Part shown: piece by piece, positions 1-8,513 of the stretch
Layout of the letters: each line of letters begins with the position of its first letter
Numbering within the stretch: position 1 is the stretch's first letter
From: Chryseobacterium sp.
GTDB taxonomy: Bacteria; Bacteroidota; Bacteroidia; Flavobacteriales; Weeksellaceae
Length of the DNA: 22,823 nt
Reading direction: 5' to 3'
Assembly (NCBI GenBank): GCA_030146295.1
Contig: JASLCD010000250.1
Location: 1-22,823 of the forward strand
The notes under the pieces: model-generated
What the model was told of the DNA's origin: nothing
The model's input: only the letters and a program-made list of their open reading frames with translations
Databases searched by the model: none
Position numbers and translations under genes: made by a program

Positions 1-2
1 TT

Positions 3-182
3 CCGGTGTTGGTTTTACATGGAGAAGATGACCAGATTGTTCCAATTGAAAATTCTGCTATAAAATCTGCAAAACTGTTGAAAAACGGTAAACTGATTAC
101 TTACCCGGGTTTCCCTCACGGAATGCCGACTACAGAGCATGAAACGATCAATAAAGATCTTTTGGAATTTATCCAGTCTTAA
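3..182 (+). CDS. alpha/beta hydrolase, C-terminal fragment (cut by window edge)
   Basis: The open frame enters from the left edge and gives 58 residues before TAA. The fragment has the two C-terminal landmarks of an alpha/beta hydrolase: an acid-containing turn (HGEDDQIVP), where the catalytic Asp normally lies, and a later His in GFPHGMPTTE, the expected third triad member. The HGMPTTE context resembles the cofactor-free haloperoxidase/arylesterase branch, but with only the tail visible the substrate cannot be named. The nucleophile Ser and the start lie outside the window. A hairpin terminator follows about 25 bases after the stop, so this is probably the last gene of its transcript. Confidence 0.8.
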   Translation, partial: PVLVLHGEDDQIVPIENSAIKSAKLLKNGKLITYPGFPHGMPTTEHETINKDLLEFIQS

Positions 183-206
183 TAACAGAACACAACTATT
201 ATAAAG

Positions 207-240
207 AAAGGTGGACTATTACAGTCCACCTTTTGTTTTT
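207..240. terminator. rho-independent terminator, probably shared by convergent genes
   Basis: An 11-bp perfect stem (207-217 with 223-233) closes a 5-nt loop (ATTAC) and is followed on the plus strand by TGTTTTT. It ends the hydrolase transcript. The same stem lies 31 bases past the stop of the minus-strand phosphodiesterase gene and could stop that operon too, although the minus-side T run (CTTTATAAT) is weaker. Confidence 0.85.
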
Positions 241-264
241 GGTCATATTATAAAATTAATTTGC

Positions 265-1143
265 TCAATAATAAAGCTTTTTACGTTTCAGATAACTGAT
301 CAGTTCTTTCGGGCGGTCAGTCTGAATAATATTAACCCCTTTATTGATGTACCAATCATAAACGTCAGGATTATCAAGAACCTGATCATCATTATTTCCT
401 GCATTATGATGCGGCCACAATGAATTGACCCAGATTTTGACCTTTTTTCCTCTTAAAGATTTAAAATCAATCAGATTCTTTTCTGTAGTTCCGATTGTAA
501 ATTCAAAACCATAGATTTTATAGTTTTTAATGTATTCTGATATTTTTTTAAGGTCTTCATCTTTGCCTAACTGGATAATCGGCATATAATGAATATCATT
601 TTTAATATCACCATATTTCTGATCGAATTCCATGTAGGTTTCATGACCTTTAAACAGGATCTGATCGAGCATTTTTCTTTTTTTCACCAAGGGATATACC
701 TGTTTTATGTAATCAAAACCTTTATCCAGATTCAGAAGAATTTTTCCATCCGAGATTTCCAGAATTTCTTCCAAAGTAGGAACTTTCATTTGTGTTTCCA
801 CTCCCAATCCGTCTCTTAGATGTAGTTTTTTGATTTCTTCCAGTGAGAAGTCAGATGGTTTTCCTTTTCCTGTTGTCGTCCTGTCGATCGTGTTATCGTG
901 CATCAGGATCAAAACACTGTCTTTGGTCATGGCAAGATCTATTTCAGCCATATCCACCCCTTTTTCAATGGCTTTCTTTACCGCCCACACTGAGTTTTCC
1001 GGAGCTTCTCTCCAGTCGCCGCGGTGAGCAACCACCAGTACTTTTTCATCAGGAAATTCAGAAAGTGAAATTTTCTTTTGTTGAGCAAAAAACAGAGAAG
1101 AGAAAGTAAGAAGAAATACTTGTAGTAATGTATTGTTTAGCAT
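265..1143 (-). CDS. secreted glycerophosphodiester phosphodiesterase (GDPD family)
   Basis: This 292-aa protein should hydrolyse glycerophosphodiesters to an alcohol and glycerol phosphate outside the cytoplasm. Residues 1-20 form a hydrophobic signal peptide ending FFAQQ. The GDPD TIM-barrel signature is clear: HRG at 40-42 with PEN at 48-50, the metal-binding pair E67 and D69 in AEIDL, the second catalytic His in LMHDNTIDRTT (H82), and the late barrel strand IIQTDRP near 272-278. The length fits the family. It starts 16 nt after the SusD stop, so it is almost certainly the last gene of the sigma/anti-sigma/SusCD operon, and its product may process the substrate that SusCD imports. The headgroup is not predictable by eye. 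The family call is firm; the link to SusCD is inferred from position. Confidence 0.9.
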   Translation of the reverse strand: MLNNTLLQVFLLTFSSLFFAQQKKISLSEFPDEKVLVVAHRGDWREAPENSVWAVKKAIEKGVDMAEIDLAMTKDSVLILMHDNTIDRTTTGKGKPSDFSLEEIKKLHLRDGLGVETQMKVPTLEEILEISDGKILLNLDKGFDYIKQVYPLVKKRKMLDQILFKGHETYMEFDQKYGDIKNDIHYMPIIQLGKDEDLKKISEYIKNYKIYGFEFTIGTTEKNLIDFKSLRGKKVKIWVNSLWPHHNAGNNDDQVLDNPDVYDWYINKGVNIIQTDRPKELISYLKRKKLYY

Positions 1144-1159
1144 AATTTCAAATGTTTAA

Positions 1160-2563
1160 TTAATATCCGGGATTTTGTTTAATGGCAGGGTCCGTATTGA
1201 TTTGTCCTTGTGGAACCGGCATCAGAAGATGATAAGGTTTGATCTGTGCAGTGCTGTACCCTGGGTTATTATTAAAGTAAGCAGTCATCACCGAGATCGC
1301 TTTTCCGGTTCTCAGAAGATCAAACCAGCGGTGTCCCTCTCCTACGAATTCAAGTCTTCTTTCGCGGTCAATTTCATTGAGAAGATTTTCTTTTGTAGAA
1401 AGGTTTACAGGTGCAATTCCGGCTCTGGCTTTAATTTTATTGAGATATAGATTTGCACTGGTCAAGTCATTCTGCTGGGCAAAACATTCTGCCATCATCA
1501 GAAAAACGTCTGCCAATCTCAATACCACAAAATTGCTTCCTCCATCTGCAATTGTATTGGATGTTTTTACCAGTTTTTTACTGAAAGGAATTCCGTTTGA
1601 AGTAAGTCCGATATAGGCAGACCGTCTTGTATCTCCTGTTGAATAAAGATTATATACTTCTTTCGTAGGAAGATTGTGCCCTTTTGCTCCTGAAACCGAT
1701 CCTGAAGGACTGAACATCTGAAATGCCGTACTTCCCTCCGAATTTCCGTTCAATCCTGAAGCAAACTGTACATCGAAAATAATTTCTGCGTTATTTTTAT
1801 TCGTGACATCAAAAATTTTATTCACATCAGCCAAAAGCTGGTAGCCTAAAGGTTCTATTTGACTCAAATAGGTCAGTGATTCAGCAAATTTGTTCTGTGT
1901 AAGAAGTACTTTACCCAAAATTCCCAAAGCAGCTCCTTTGGTTACTCTCCCCTTTTGTGTGGTCGTTGTTGGTAGAAGATCAATAGATTCTTTCAAATCT
2001 TTTTCTACAGCAGCATATACTTCTGCAACAGGAGTTCTTGGCTGGCCAAAATAATCATTGACATTTGTAGTTTCTTTTAAAACCAACGGAACATCTCCAT
2101 AGATTCTTACCAGATTAAAATACATCAGCGCTCTCAGAAATTTCATTTCACCAATCCTTGTATTCTTCAGTGCATCTGTCATATCAGGAATTTTCCCGAT
2201 TCTTGTCAGAATAATATTGGCCTGCTGAATTCCGATATAATTATCTTTCCAGGTACTCGCAATCAAACTGTTATTGGGCTGGATAGTGAAAAAATCCAGC
2301 TCACCATAGGTAAAAGAGTCGTTGGCAGGAACCTCATCATAGGTATTATCTGAAGGTAATTCTCCTAAAGCAGGCATTGCCAGCTGGTATTGTCCGGTGT
2401 ACTGAAGCGCTCCATATACTGAAATGATTCCCTGTTCAATTTCTGAAGAGTTGGTATAGAACTGTGATGAAACTTTCTGGGCCTCAGGATTTACATCCAA
2501 AAGATCAGACGAGCACGAGTACATCACCGAAAGGCTGAATATAGTAATGAATATTTTTTTCAT
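1160..2563 (-). CDS. SusD/RagB-family outer-membrane nutrient-binding lipoprotein
   Basis: This is the substrate-binding lid of a SusCD importer, anchored on the outer membrane. I choose the ATG at 2563 (467 aa): it gives a short signal peptide with a lipobox ending at C17 (VMYSC) and lies 4 nt after the SusC stop, as expected for coupled translation. The longer frame up to 2662 overlaps SusC and puts 33 non-signal residues in front. Family landmarks are the helical TPR-like core (EMKFLRALMYFNLVRIYGDVPL), the RagB/SusD C-terminal motif (IDRERRLEFVGEGHRWFDL) and the terminal IKQNPGY. The mature N-terminus (SSDLLDVNPE) is typical. The ligand cannot be read from sequence; a neighbouring GDPD hints at a phosphodiester rather than a glycan. 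Confidence 0.93.
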   Translation of the reverse strand: MKKIFITIFSLSVMYSCSSDLLDVNPEAQKVSSQFYTNSSEIEQGIISVYGALQYTGQYQLAMPALGELPSDNTYDEVPANDSFTYGELDFFTIQPNNSLIASTWKDNYIGIQQANIILTRIGKIPDMTDALKNTRIGEMKFLRALMYFNLVRIYGDVPLVLKETTNVNDYFGQPRTPVAEVYAAVEKDLKESIDLLPTTTTQKGRVTKGAALGILGKVLLTQNKFAESLTYLSQIEPLGYQLLADVNKIFDVTNKNNAEIIFDVQFASGLNGNSEGSTAFQMFSPSGSVSGAKGHNLPTKEVYNLYSTGDTRRSAYIGLTSNGIPFSKKLVKTSNTIADGGSNFVVLRLADVFLMMAECFAQQNDLTSANLYLNKIKARAGIAPVNLSTKENLLNEIDRERRLEFVGEGHRWFDLLRTGKAISVMTAYFNNNPGYSTAQIKPYHLLMPVPQGQINTDPAIKQNPGY

Positions 2564-2567
2564 GATT

Positions 2568-5500
2568 TTAAAATTTAAGATTAAAGCCCACAGAATAAAT
2601 TTTAGCGACCGGATAATATGCCTGATCAAAGCCCTGGGTAAGAACATTGTCTGAGGTAGCATCGATGTTCATTCCTTTATATTTTGACAGGGTGAAAAGA
2701 TTATTTCCTACCAGATAGATCTGAGCGTTCTCCAAACCGATATTTCCCAGCATCGATTTAGGAAAATTAAAAGCCAGACGCAATGATCTCAATCTTACAT
2801 AATCTGCATTTTTAAAGTATAAATTCGACGTTCTTGCTTCTTTTCTGTTGTTGGAAAAGTTCATATTCGGCATCCCGAAAAATCCATCAGGATTGGATAC
2901 GGCATTGTATCTGTTGTCAAAGTAATATTGGGAAGCCATTCCGAAGCCCTCACCGGATTCTAAAGTGGTCACAGCATCAGCATTGTAGATTTTTTTACCG
3001 ATTTCGCTATATAATGAGAAACTCAGTTCAAAAAGTCCGTATCTGAAATTGTTATTGAAACCCAGAATATATTGGGGAACCCCACTTCCAAAACTCCTTT
3101 TATCATTGACATCAATTTTTCCGTCTCCGTTCAGATCTTCCATAATATAATCCCCTACCATGGTTCCGGTAATATGTGGCGAATTGTTGATTTGCTCCTG
3201 CGTTTTATAAATACCCAGGATATTGTACCCATACATCTCGCCTATCGACCCACCCACTTTGGTTACTGAAAAATTATTTTCTCCGGTGATAATCTGGTTT
3301 TGTCCGTTTGCCAGCGCTAACACTTCATTTTTATTGGTTGAAAAATTAAAACTTCCTGAATAGGTAAAATCTTTAGCAATGGTAAACGTCTTTGAAGCAA
3401 TCTGTAATTCAAAACCGGAGTTTTTGATCTTACCGATATTCTGTAGGGATGTGCTGAAACCTGACTGTTGTGGAACGGGAACATCCAATAGCAAACCATC
3501 TCTGTTGAGGATATAATAATCTGCAGAAATATTCAGGATATTTTTAAACAAAGAAAAATCGATCCCGAAGTTGTTTGATCTTGATTTTTCCCAGGAGATA
3601 TTGGGATTGGGTGCTGTTGCTGTGGTGTAGCCCGGTACTAAAACTCCTCCGAAATTATAATTATCAGGATTCATCAATGAAAGTGCCCCGAAATTAGGAA
3701 TCTGATTATTTCCGTTGCTTCCCAGACTGTATCTGAGTTTCAGATCCGTTATGATCGTATTTTCAGGAAAGAAATTTTCATTACTAATGGTCCAGCCTGC
3801 AGAGAATGCATAGAAATCTCCCCATTTCGAATTCTTTCCGAAACGTGAAGAGCCATCTCTTCGGTAAGAAGCCATCAGATTATACTTATTATCAAATGTA
3901 TAATTCACTCTGGTAAAATAAGAGAGTAACCGCCATTTGTATTGGGTCAATGTATTTTTAAATGAGGTTCCTCCTGCAATATTTCGGATGCTGTTATCGG
4001 GAAATGCTGTGGCTTCAGTTAAGAGCTGGGTATTGTCTTCCTGCTGAAACGACTGCCCTGCAATTGCATCTATGCGATGAGAACCCCATTTTTGATCAAA
4101 AGAAAGTAAGTTTTCAATTAAATAATTTTTGCGGATGTATTCTGTTCTGTTCGCAAACGTAACATCCGGAGCAGCTGCCCTGTAAGCCCCCACTGTGGAA
4201 GGATCGAAGAAATTATATTCGTAATTGGTGTAATCTCCTCCTACTGACAACCTGTATTTCAAGCCTTTCAGTAATTCAAGCTCTGTAAAAATATTTCCAA
4301 ATGTTTTAAATAAAGTATATTTCCTGTTCGTCATCTCCTGCACGGCAACCGGATTTTCCACCAATGCTCCGTCAGTGGCTGTATTTCCTAAGATCTGCTG
4401 TGAAATAGCCAGGCTTCCGTCATCATTATAAGGTTTAAAGAAAGGATACATTGCTGTCGCCATCTGCAAAGGATTGTAGCTTCTCGAATTTTCTGCAGCA
4501 TTGATCGTCCCTGTTGCGTAAGAAGGCGTCATTGTTACTCCCACTTTCCATCTATCGGTAAGTTCTGTGGAAAGGTTTACACTGGTGGAGAATTTTTCGT
4601 AATCTGTTCCGATAACGAGACCTTTTTGATTAAAATAACTCATGGTAAAAGCATATTTGCTCTTATCGCTTCCTCCGGTAATATTCAGTGAAGTCTGGCT
4701 TATAGGTGCCGGTTTCATCACCGTATTCAACCAGTCGGTATCTGTTAATCCCGGCTGTTTTGCCAGATAAGGAGCCAGATAATCGGGGATTAATTCCCTT
4801 AAAGAAGCTCCTTTGCTTATTCTTGTTGCATTATTATCAGCAACACTTCTGTTACTCCCTTTAGACAGATAGTTGTTGTCTCTGGCTTCCTTCAGAAAAG
4901 TGGCCATATCATAAGCATTAACCAGTTTCACATTATCACTTCTCAACTGCATTCCGTAATAGGAATCGAAAGAAACAGCCATTCTCCCCTTTTTTCCCTG
5001 CTTTGTTTCAATGATAATCACTCCGTTGGCTCCTCTGGAACCATAAATGGCTGCGGACGCGGCATCTTTTAAAATATCAATTTTGGCAATAGAATTAGGA
5101 TCAATAGCATTCAGATTGGAGCCTTCCGTTAAAGGAAGGCCATCCACAACAATCAAAGGATTGGAGCCGGCGGTTAAAGTTCCGATACCTCTTACTCTGA
5201 TTGAGGGTGAGCCTCCCGGTGTTGCATTGGCCTGAGTAATCTGAACCCCGGTTGCTTTTCCCGCAATAATATCCCCAAAATTGCTGGAAGCCACGCCCTT
5301 CATCTGTTTCTCGTCGATAGAAGAAATAGAGCCAGAGTTGTTCTTCTTACTCTGCTTCCCGTACCCTACCAAAACAACCTCATCAATATTTTTTTCTCTG
5401 GATTTTACGGTGTCTTTCATTGGACTTAAAAATTCTCCGGACGGTTGAGCGTTGGTTCTCTGGATTTTTGCCATGGCTCTTACATTAAGACGAACGGTTA

Positions 5501-5792
5501 CCGTTTTTTGATCTACATTGAAGTCCAGACCTACATTTTTTTTCAGATAGTCTAAAGATGCTGATAAGGACTGATAATTCACCTGAGATTCATCCACCTG
5601 GATATCTTTCAGGTCTGAAACCGAATAAAAGAATTTTACGCCGTGCTCTTTGGAAAGTTTTTCAAAGATTTTAATTAATGGCGTTTTCCGCTGAATAACG
5701 GACTGTTGAAAACATTTGTTAGCCTCTGCGTAGGTAAACTGTGGCGCACACAAAAGACCCAACAACATCATGCTAATTGTTGTTTTTTTCAT
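2568..5792 (-). CDS. SusC/RagA-family TonB-dependent receptor with N-terminal STN signalling domain
   Basis: This 1074-aa outer-membrane transporter is powered by TonB. Domains in order: signal peptide 1-22 (cleavage after TYA); STN (secretin/TonB short N-terminal) domain about 33-102; linker; TonB box around 135-144 (NIDEVVLVGYG); plug about 150-265 with the SusC hallmark RVRGIGTLTAGSNPLIVVDG; and a beta-barrel ending in the aromatic residue of VGFNLKF. The linker between STN and TonB box is only about 34 residues, so the carboxypeptidase-regulatory-like domain that usually precedes the plug in SusC proteins is missing. An STN domain normally transmits ligand status to a FecR anti-sigma factor, and a FecR gene lies directly upstream. 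SusD follows after 4 nt. The substrate is unknown. Confidence 0.94.
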   Translation of the reverse strand: MKKTTISMMLLGLLCAPQFTYAEANKCFQQSVIQRKTPLIKIFEKLSKEHGVKFFYSVSDLKDIQVDESQVNYQSLSASLDYLKKNVGLDFNVDQKTVTVRLNVRAMAKIQRTNAQPSGEFLSPMKDTVKSREKNIDEVVLVGYGKQSKKNNSGSISSIDEKQMKGVASSNFGDIIAGKATGVQITQANATPGGSPSIRVRGIGTLTAGSNPLIVVDGLPLTEGSNLNAIDPNSIAKIDILKDAASAAIYGSRGANGVIIIETKQGKKGRMAVSFDSYYGMQLRSDNVKLVNAYDMATFLKEARDNNYLSKGSNRSVADNNATRISKGASLRELIPDYLAPYLAKQPGLTDTDWLNTVMKPAPISQTSLNITGGSDKSKYAFTMSYFNQKGLVIGTDYEKFSTSVNLSTELTDRWKVGVTMTPSYATGTINAAENSRSYNPLQMATAMYPFFKPYNDDGSLAISQQILGNTATDGALVENPVAVQEMTNRKYTLFKTFGNIFTELELLKGLKYRLSVGGDYTNYEYNFFDPSTVGAYRAAAPDVTFANRTEYIRKNYLIENLLSFDQKWGSHRIDAIAGQSFQQEDNTQLLTEATAFPDNSIRNIAGGTSFKNTLTQYKWRLLSYFTRVNYTFDNKYNLMASYRRDGSSRFGKNSKWGDFYAFSAGWTISNENFFPENTIITDLKLRYSLGSNGNNQIPNFGALSLMNPDNYNFGGVLVPGYTTATAPNPNISWEKSRSNNFGIDFSLFKNILNISADYYILNRDGLLLDVPVPQQSGFSTSLQNIGKIKNSGFELQIASKTFTIAKDFTYSGSFNFSTNKNEVLALANGQNQIITGENNFSVTKVGGSIGEMYGYNILGIYKTQEQINNSPHITGTMVGDYIMEDLNGDGKIDVNDKRSFGSGVPQYILGFNNNFRYGLFELSFSLYSEIGKKIYNADAVTTLESGEGFGMASQYYFDNRYNAVSNPDGFFGMPNMNFSNNRKEARTSNLYFKNADYVRLRSLRLAFNFPKSMLGNIGLENAQIYLVGNNLFTLSKYKGMNIDATSDNVLTQGFDQAYYPVAKIYSVGFNLKF

Positions 5793-5863
5793 AGCTTTGC
5801 TGAAATTAGTTGTTATTTGACTGATTTATATTCAATGCATCGGTAACCCCAATTACTGGTGCA

Positions 5864-6676
5864 TTATTTTTCTAAAATGATATGATTTGCAGATTCTTTT
5901 CTTGTATTAAGATTAAATGGAAATCCTATAGTTTTTATAACTTTATCAAAGTCTCCGGTAATATCTCCATTGATAATATTCTCCTGATAATGCTGAGGAT
6001 AGGTTATGGAAATATTGTAGGTCTTCTCCAGTTGAGAAATGGCCTGCCCGAATTTCATTTCATTAAAATCAAATGTCCTTACTACATCCTGATCATAGAA
6101 ATGCTTTTCTGTTCCGTCTTTCTCAGCAAGCCAGGTTTCTTTGGGTAAAAGGAATGTGGTATGACCGTTGTAATCAATTTTTACTTTACCTTCCTTCAGA
6201 TAGACTTTTTTGTCTTCGGATCTCTGATCCAACAGGAATTTTGTTCCCAACACTTTTACTTTAAAGCCATTGGCATCGATAATAAAAGGCAACGCTTTAT
6301 TTTTAGCAACACTGAAAAATGCCTTCCCTTTAAAAGATACATTTCTACCTTTCTTTCCGAAATCATCTGTCAGGGTCAATTCACTTTCCGGTTCTAATGT
6401 AATGATACTACCATCCGGTAAAGTGAATTCCTTTTGCATCCTTTCAGATTTGAAGACCATTTGCTGATGGAACGAAGATTTCATATCATTATCAGTAAAG
6501 AAAAGAGTCATCACCGTAAACAAAGGTAAAAGAACAGCCGCAGCCCATAGAAACCTTTTTGCCTTGTTTCTAGATCTGATTTTATTTTGAAGCCCGTTCC
6601 AGATTCGCTGATCTGCTGAATCTTTCATTTTCCGGTTTTCTTCTTTAACTGATTTCCATTGATTCTCGAAATCCAT
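5864..6676 (-). CDS. FecR-family anti-sigma factor
   Basis: A 270-aa inner-membrane regulator. The N-terminal cytoplasmic segment (about 1-41) would hold the cognate sigma factor. A single membrane helix spans about 42-60 (FLWAAAVLLPLFTVMTLFF). The periplasmic FecR domain runs about 82-175 (KEFTLPDGSIITL, then VLGTKFLLD), followed by a DUF4974-type C-terminal domain about 203-269 (FDFNEMKFGQAISQL, INGDITGDF), which contacts the receptor's STN domain in this family. It sits between the sigma gene (166-nt gap) and susC (71-nt gap), the standard order. Both gaps are long for one tight operon, leaving room for internal promoters, and both contain a related 10-mer 44-46 nt ahead of the next start. 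Confidence 0.92.
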   Translation of the reverse strand: MDFENQWKSVKEENRKMKDSADQRIWNGLQNKIRSRNKAKRFLWAAAVLLPLFTVMTLFFTDNDMKSSFHQQMVFKSERMQKEFTLPDGSIITLEPESELTLTDDFGKKGRNVSFKGKAFFSVAKNKALPFIIDANGFKVKVLGTKFLLDQRSEDKKVYLKEGKVKIDYNGHTTFLLPKETWLAEKDGTEKHFYDQDVVRTFDFNEMKFGQAISQLEKTYNISITYPQHYQENIINGDITGDFDKVIKTIGFPFNLNTRKESANHIILEK

Positions 6677-6842
6677 ACGCTCTTTTGGGTCTTTAGTAGA
6701 GAATACGCAGGAAGTGTAGGATCGTCAACCTGTTTTTTTTCGATTTAACGATTTGTTTATCTAAGTTAACATTGAATTAATATTGAAAGCGAATTGTACT
6801 TGAATGTAAGTAGAAAATGCAGGATTAATCTGAGTAGAAAAC

Positions 6843-7337
6843 TTAAAAGAAAAAATGCAAATTCGTTCTCAGAAACTTCAGCACTTTATTCACATGCTTT
6901 TCAACGGCTGTTTTAGAAATATCATTTTCCTGTGCTATGGTAAAAAGGCTGAGATTCTGGATTTTATTTTTGATGAAAAACTCACGGCTTTTTTCAGGGA
7001 CCTGCTCCAGAAGATTTTCTATTTTTTTGAGCTGGTCTTCCTGCTGCAATTGTTTTTCGACTTCCGAGCTTTCTTCATCCTGATTTTCCGGGGAACTCTC
7101 AAGAGGAACGAAGATTATTTTTCTTTTGCGGTAGAAGTTGGAAATTTCCTGCATGGCAGATTTAAAGATGAGCGCTTCAATTTCTGAAGGAGTGCCGGCT
7201 TTGGATAAGTATTTCCAGACATGCATAAAAATATCCTGAACAATTTCTTCAATATCTTCTTCTTCCGAAAGGTATTTTGCTACAAAAAAATACACCCTGT
7301 GCTTGTAACCGGAATATATTTCTTTAAAATGATCCAT
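6843..7337 (-). CDS. ECF sigma-70 factor, FecI-like
   Basis: A 164-aa sigma factor with only regions 2 and 4. Region 2 lies near the N-terminus (FKEIYSGYKHRVYFFVAKYL, then DIEEIVQDIFMHVWKYL), and region 4 near the C-terminus (PEKSREFFIKNKIQNLS, then TAVEKHVNKVLKFLR). An acidic, Gln-rich linker separates them. The frame stays open to an upstream ATG at 7397, but I choose the ATG at 7337: the longer start adds 20 residues unlike the family, and a Bacteroidetes -7 box lies inside that extension. It should drive the downstream receptor operon when released by the neighbouring FecR. Partner identity rests on adjacency. Confidence 0.9.
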   Translation of the reverse strand: MDHFKEIYSGYKHRVYFFVAKYLSEEEDIEEIVQDIFMHVWKYLSKAGTPSEIEALIFKSAMQEISNFYRKRKIIFVPLESSPENQDEESSEVEKQLQQEDQLKKIENLLEQVPEKSREFFIKNKIQNLSLFTIAQENDISKTAVEKHVNKVLKFLRTNLHFFF

Positions 7338-7372
7338 CCTTTTAAATGTCTTAGAACCCAAACTCAATGATG

Positions 7373-7380
7373 CAAAAGTA
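7373..7380 (-). promoter_or_regulatory. candidate -7 box of the sigma-factor gene
   Basis: On the minus strand these bases read TACTTTTG, a full match to the Bacteroidetes -7 consensus TAnnTTTG, about 35 nt before the ATG at 7337. The nearest TTG upstream leaves only 14 nt of spacer, shorter than the usual 17-23, so the -33 half is weak. Its position supports the shorter start of the sigma gene. Confidence 0.45.
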
Positions 7381-7481
7381 TCTAAAAGCAATGTCAATCA
7401 TATTAAATCTATATTAAGTTTAAATTTCTGACAACACCTACGTAAAGACTACCTCCCTCTCAGCAGCCCTTAAACATGATT

Positions 7482-8513
7482 CTAAAAAGAAAAATCCATA
7501 TCATCAGCAGAAGGTCTGAAATTGGAATGCATTGCCGCTGTAAAATAATCACAGAACACCTGATAAACTGCGGAATCCGTAGCCGTAGCTCTGATTCCCA
7601 GTTGGGTATAAACAGAAAGTATCTGATGGGATAATTGCTGTACCAGTTCTACTCCATATGTATGAATTTCGTTTTGCTTTTCTGCCGAAATTTCTTTGTG
7701 ATCACCAAGAATATGTTCAACCTCTCCGGCAATATTCAATACCTTTTCCAAATGCTTTTCAACAGACTCTGAAAAACTTTTAAAATTGATCTGAGAACGG
7801 ATAAGTTCTGCTTCTTCAATAAAGTGGGAAGCTATTCCCAGATAATTCACCAATAATGTCAAATCTGCAAAAATCCGAAACGGAATGCTATCCAGAATGT
7901 CATTGGTAAAAAAATGATCATACACAAAGCTGTAATCTTCGCTCACGATAACATTTTCGATCCTAAAGGAATAAGTACCACTGGCTTTCATTCCCATCGA
8001 TTTCCAGTTGGGAATGATTGCAGCCTGTTCTTTTGGAACGATGAACGAATGAATCATCTCTTTGCCTATGCTGTCCTTTATCGGTTTTCCATCTTTTGTA
8101 ACAATAGCATTCAGGGTAAAGTGTGTCAGATGAGGTGCTCCTGTTGCAAAATCCCATAATCCGTTAATCAGATAGGTGTTATCATTTTGCTTTTCTGCAG
8201 TTCCGCCAATCATTCCGCTTCCACCGAAACAGACTTTAGAATTTGAAAACAGCAATTGAGCCACTTCAGGATTGATATTTCTTGAGAAATAGTTGGCTCC
8301 CGCACAAAGTGTCAGCATCCAGCCAAAGCTTCCGTCTGTTTGTGCCCAGCCAAATAATGATTTCAGACCTTCTTCAAAACGATAGCCAAGTCCTCCATAT
8401 TTTTGGGGAACCCAGATTTTAAGCAGTCCTTCCTCATGAATATATTGTATCACTTTATCAGAAATTACAGAGGCTTCATGAAGTTCCTGTCTGATTTCTT
8501 TAGTACTCAGCAT
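7482..8513 (-). CDS. acyl-CoA-dehydrogenase-fold flavoprotein, possibly a flavin-dependent monooxygenase
   Basis: A 343-aa protein, slightly shorter than the roughly 380 aa of typical acyl-CoA dehydrogenases. Visible landmarks: an N-terminal helical domain with LKIWVPQKYGGLGY; a middle beta-domain with YLINGLWDFATGAPHLTHF; and the later GMKASGTYSFRIENVIV. The phrasing GLWDFATG and GMKASGT resembles the HsaA/DszC-like group that hydroxylates substrates with reduced flavin more than true dehydrogenases, and I cannot find a clear catalytic Glu. Its ATG lies 14 nt inside the end of the PnuC-family gene, so both should come from the TPP-riboswitch transcript. A role in thiamine-related chemistry is therefore possible, but it is only inferred from position. 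No reductase partner is adjacent. Confidence 0.8.
   Translation of the reverse strand: MLSTKEIRQELHEASVISDKVIQYIHEEGLLKIWVPQKYGGLGYRFEEGLKSLFGWAQTDGSFGWMLTLCAGANYFSRNINPEVAQLLFSNSKVCFGGSGMIGGTAEKQNDNTYLINGLWDFATGAPHLTHFTLNAIVTKDGKPIKDSIGKEMIHSFIVPKEQAAIIPNWKSMGMKASGTYSFRIENVIVSEDYSFVYDHFFTNDILDSIPFRIFADLTLLVNYLGIASHFIEEAELIRSQINFKSFSESVEKHLEKVLNIAGEVEHILGDHKEISAEKQNEIHTYGVELVQQLSHQILSVYTQLGIRATATDSAVYQVFCDYFTAAMHSNFRPSADDMDFSF

Noticed and set aside
2564..2662. 33-residue N-terminal extension of the SusD frame
   Set aside because: It overlaps the end of susC, is not signal-like, and the downstream ATG gives a clean lipobox and 4-nt coupling.
7338..7397. Upstream ATG of the sigma factor
   Set aside because: The extra 20 residues do not look like a sigma factor, and a -7 promoter box lies inside them.
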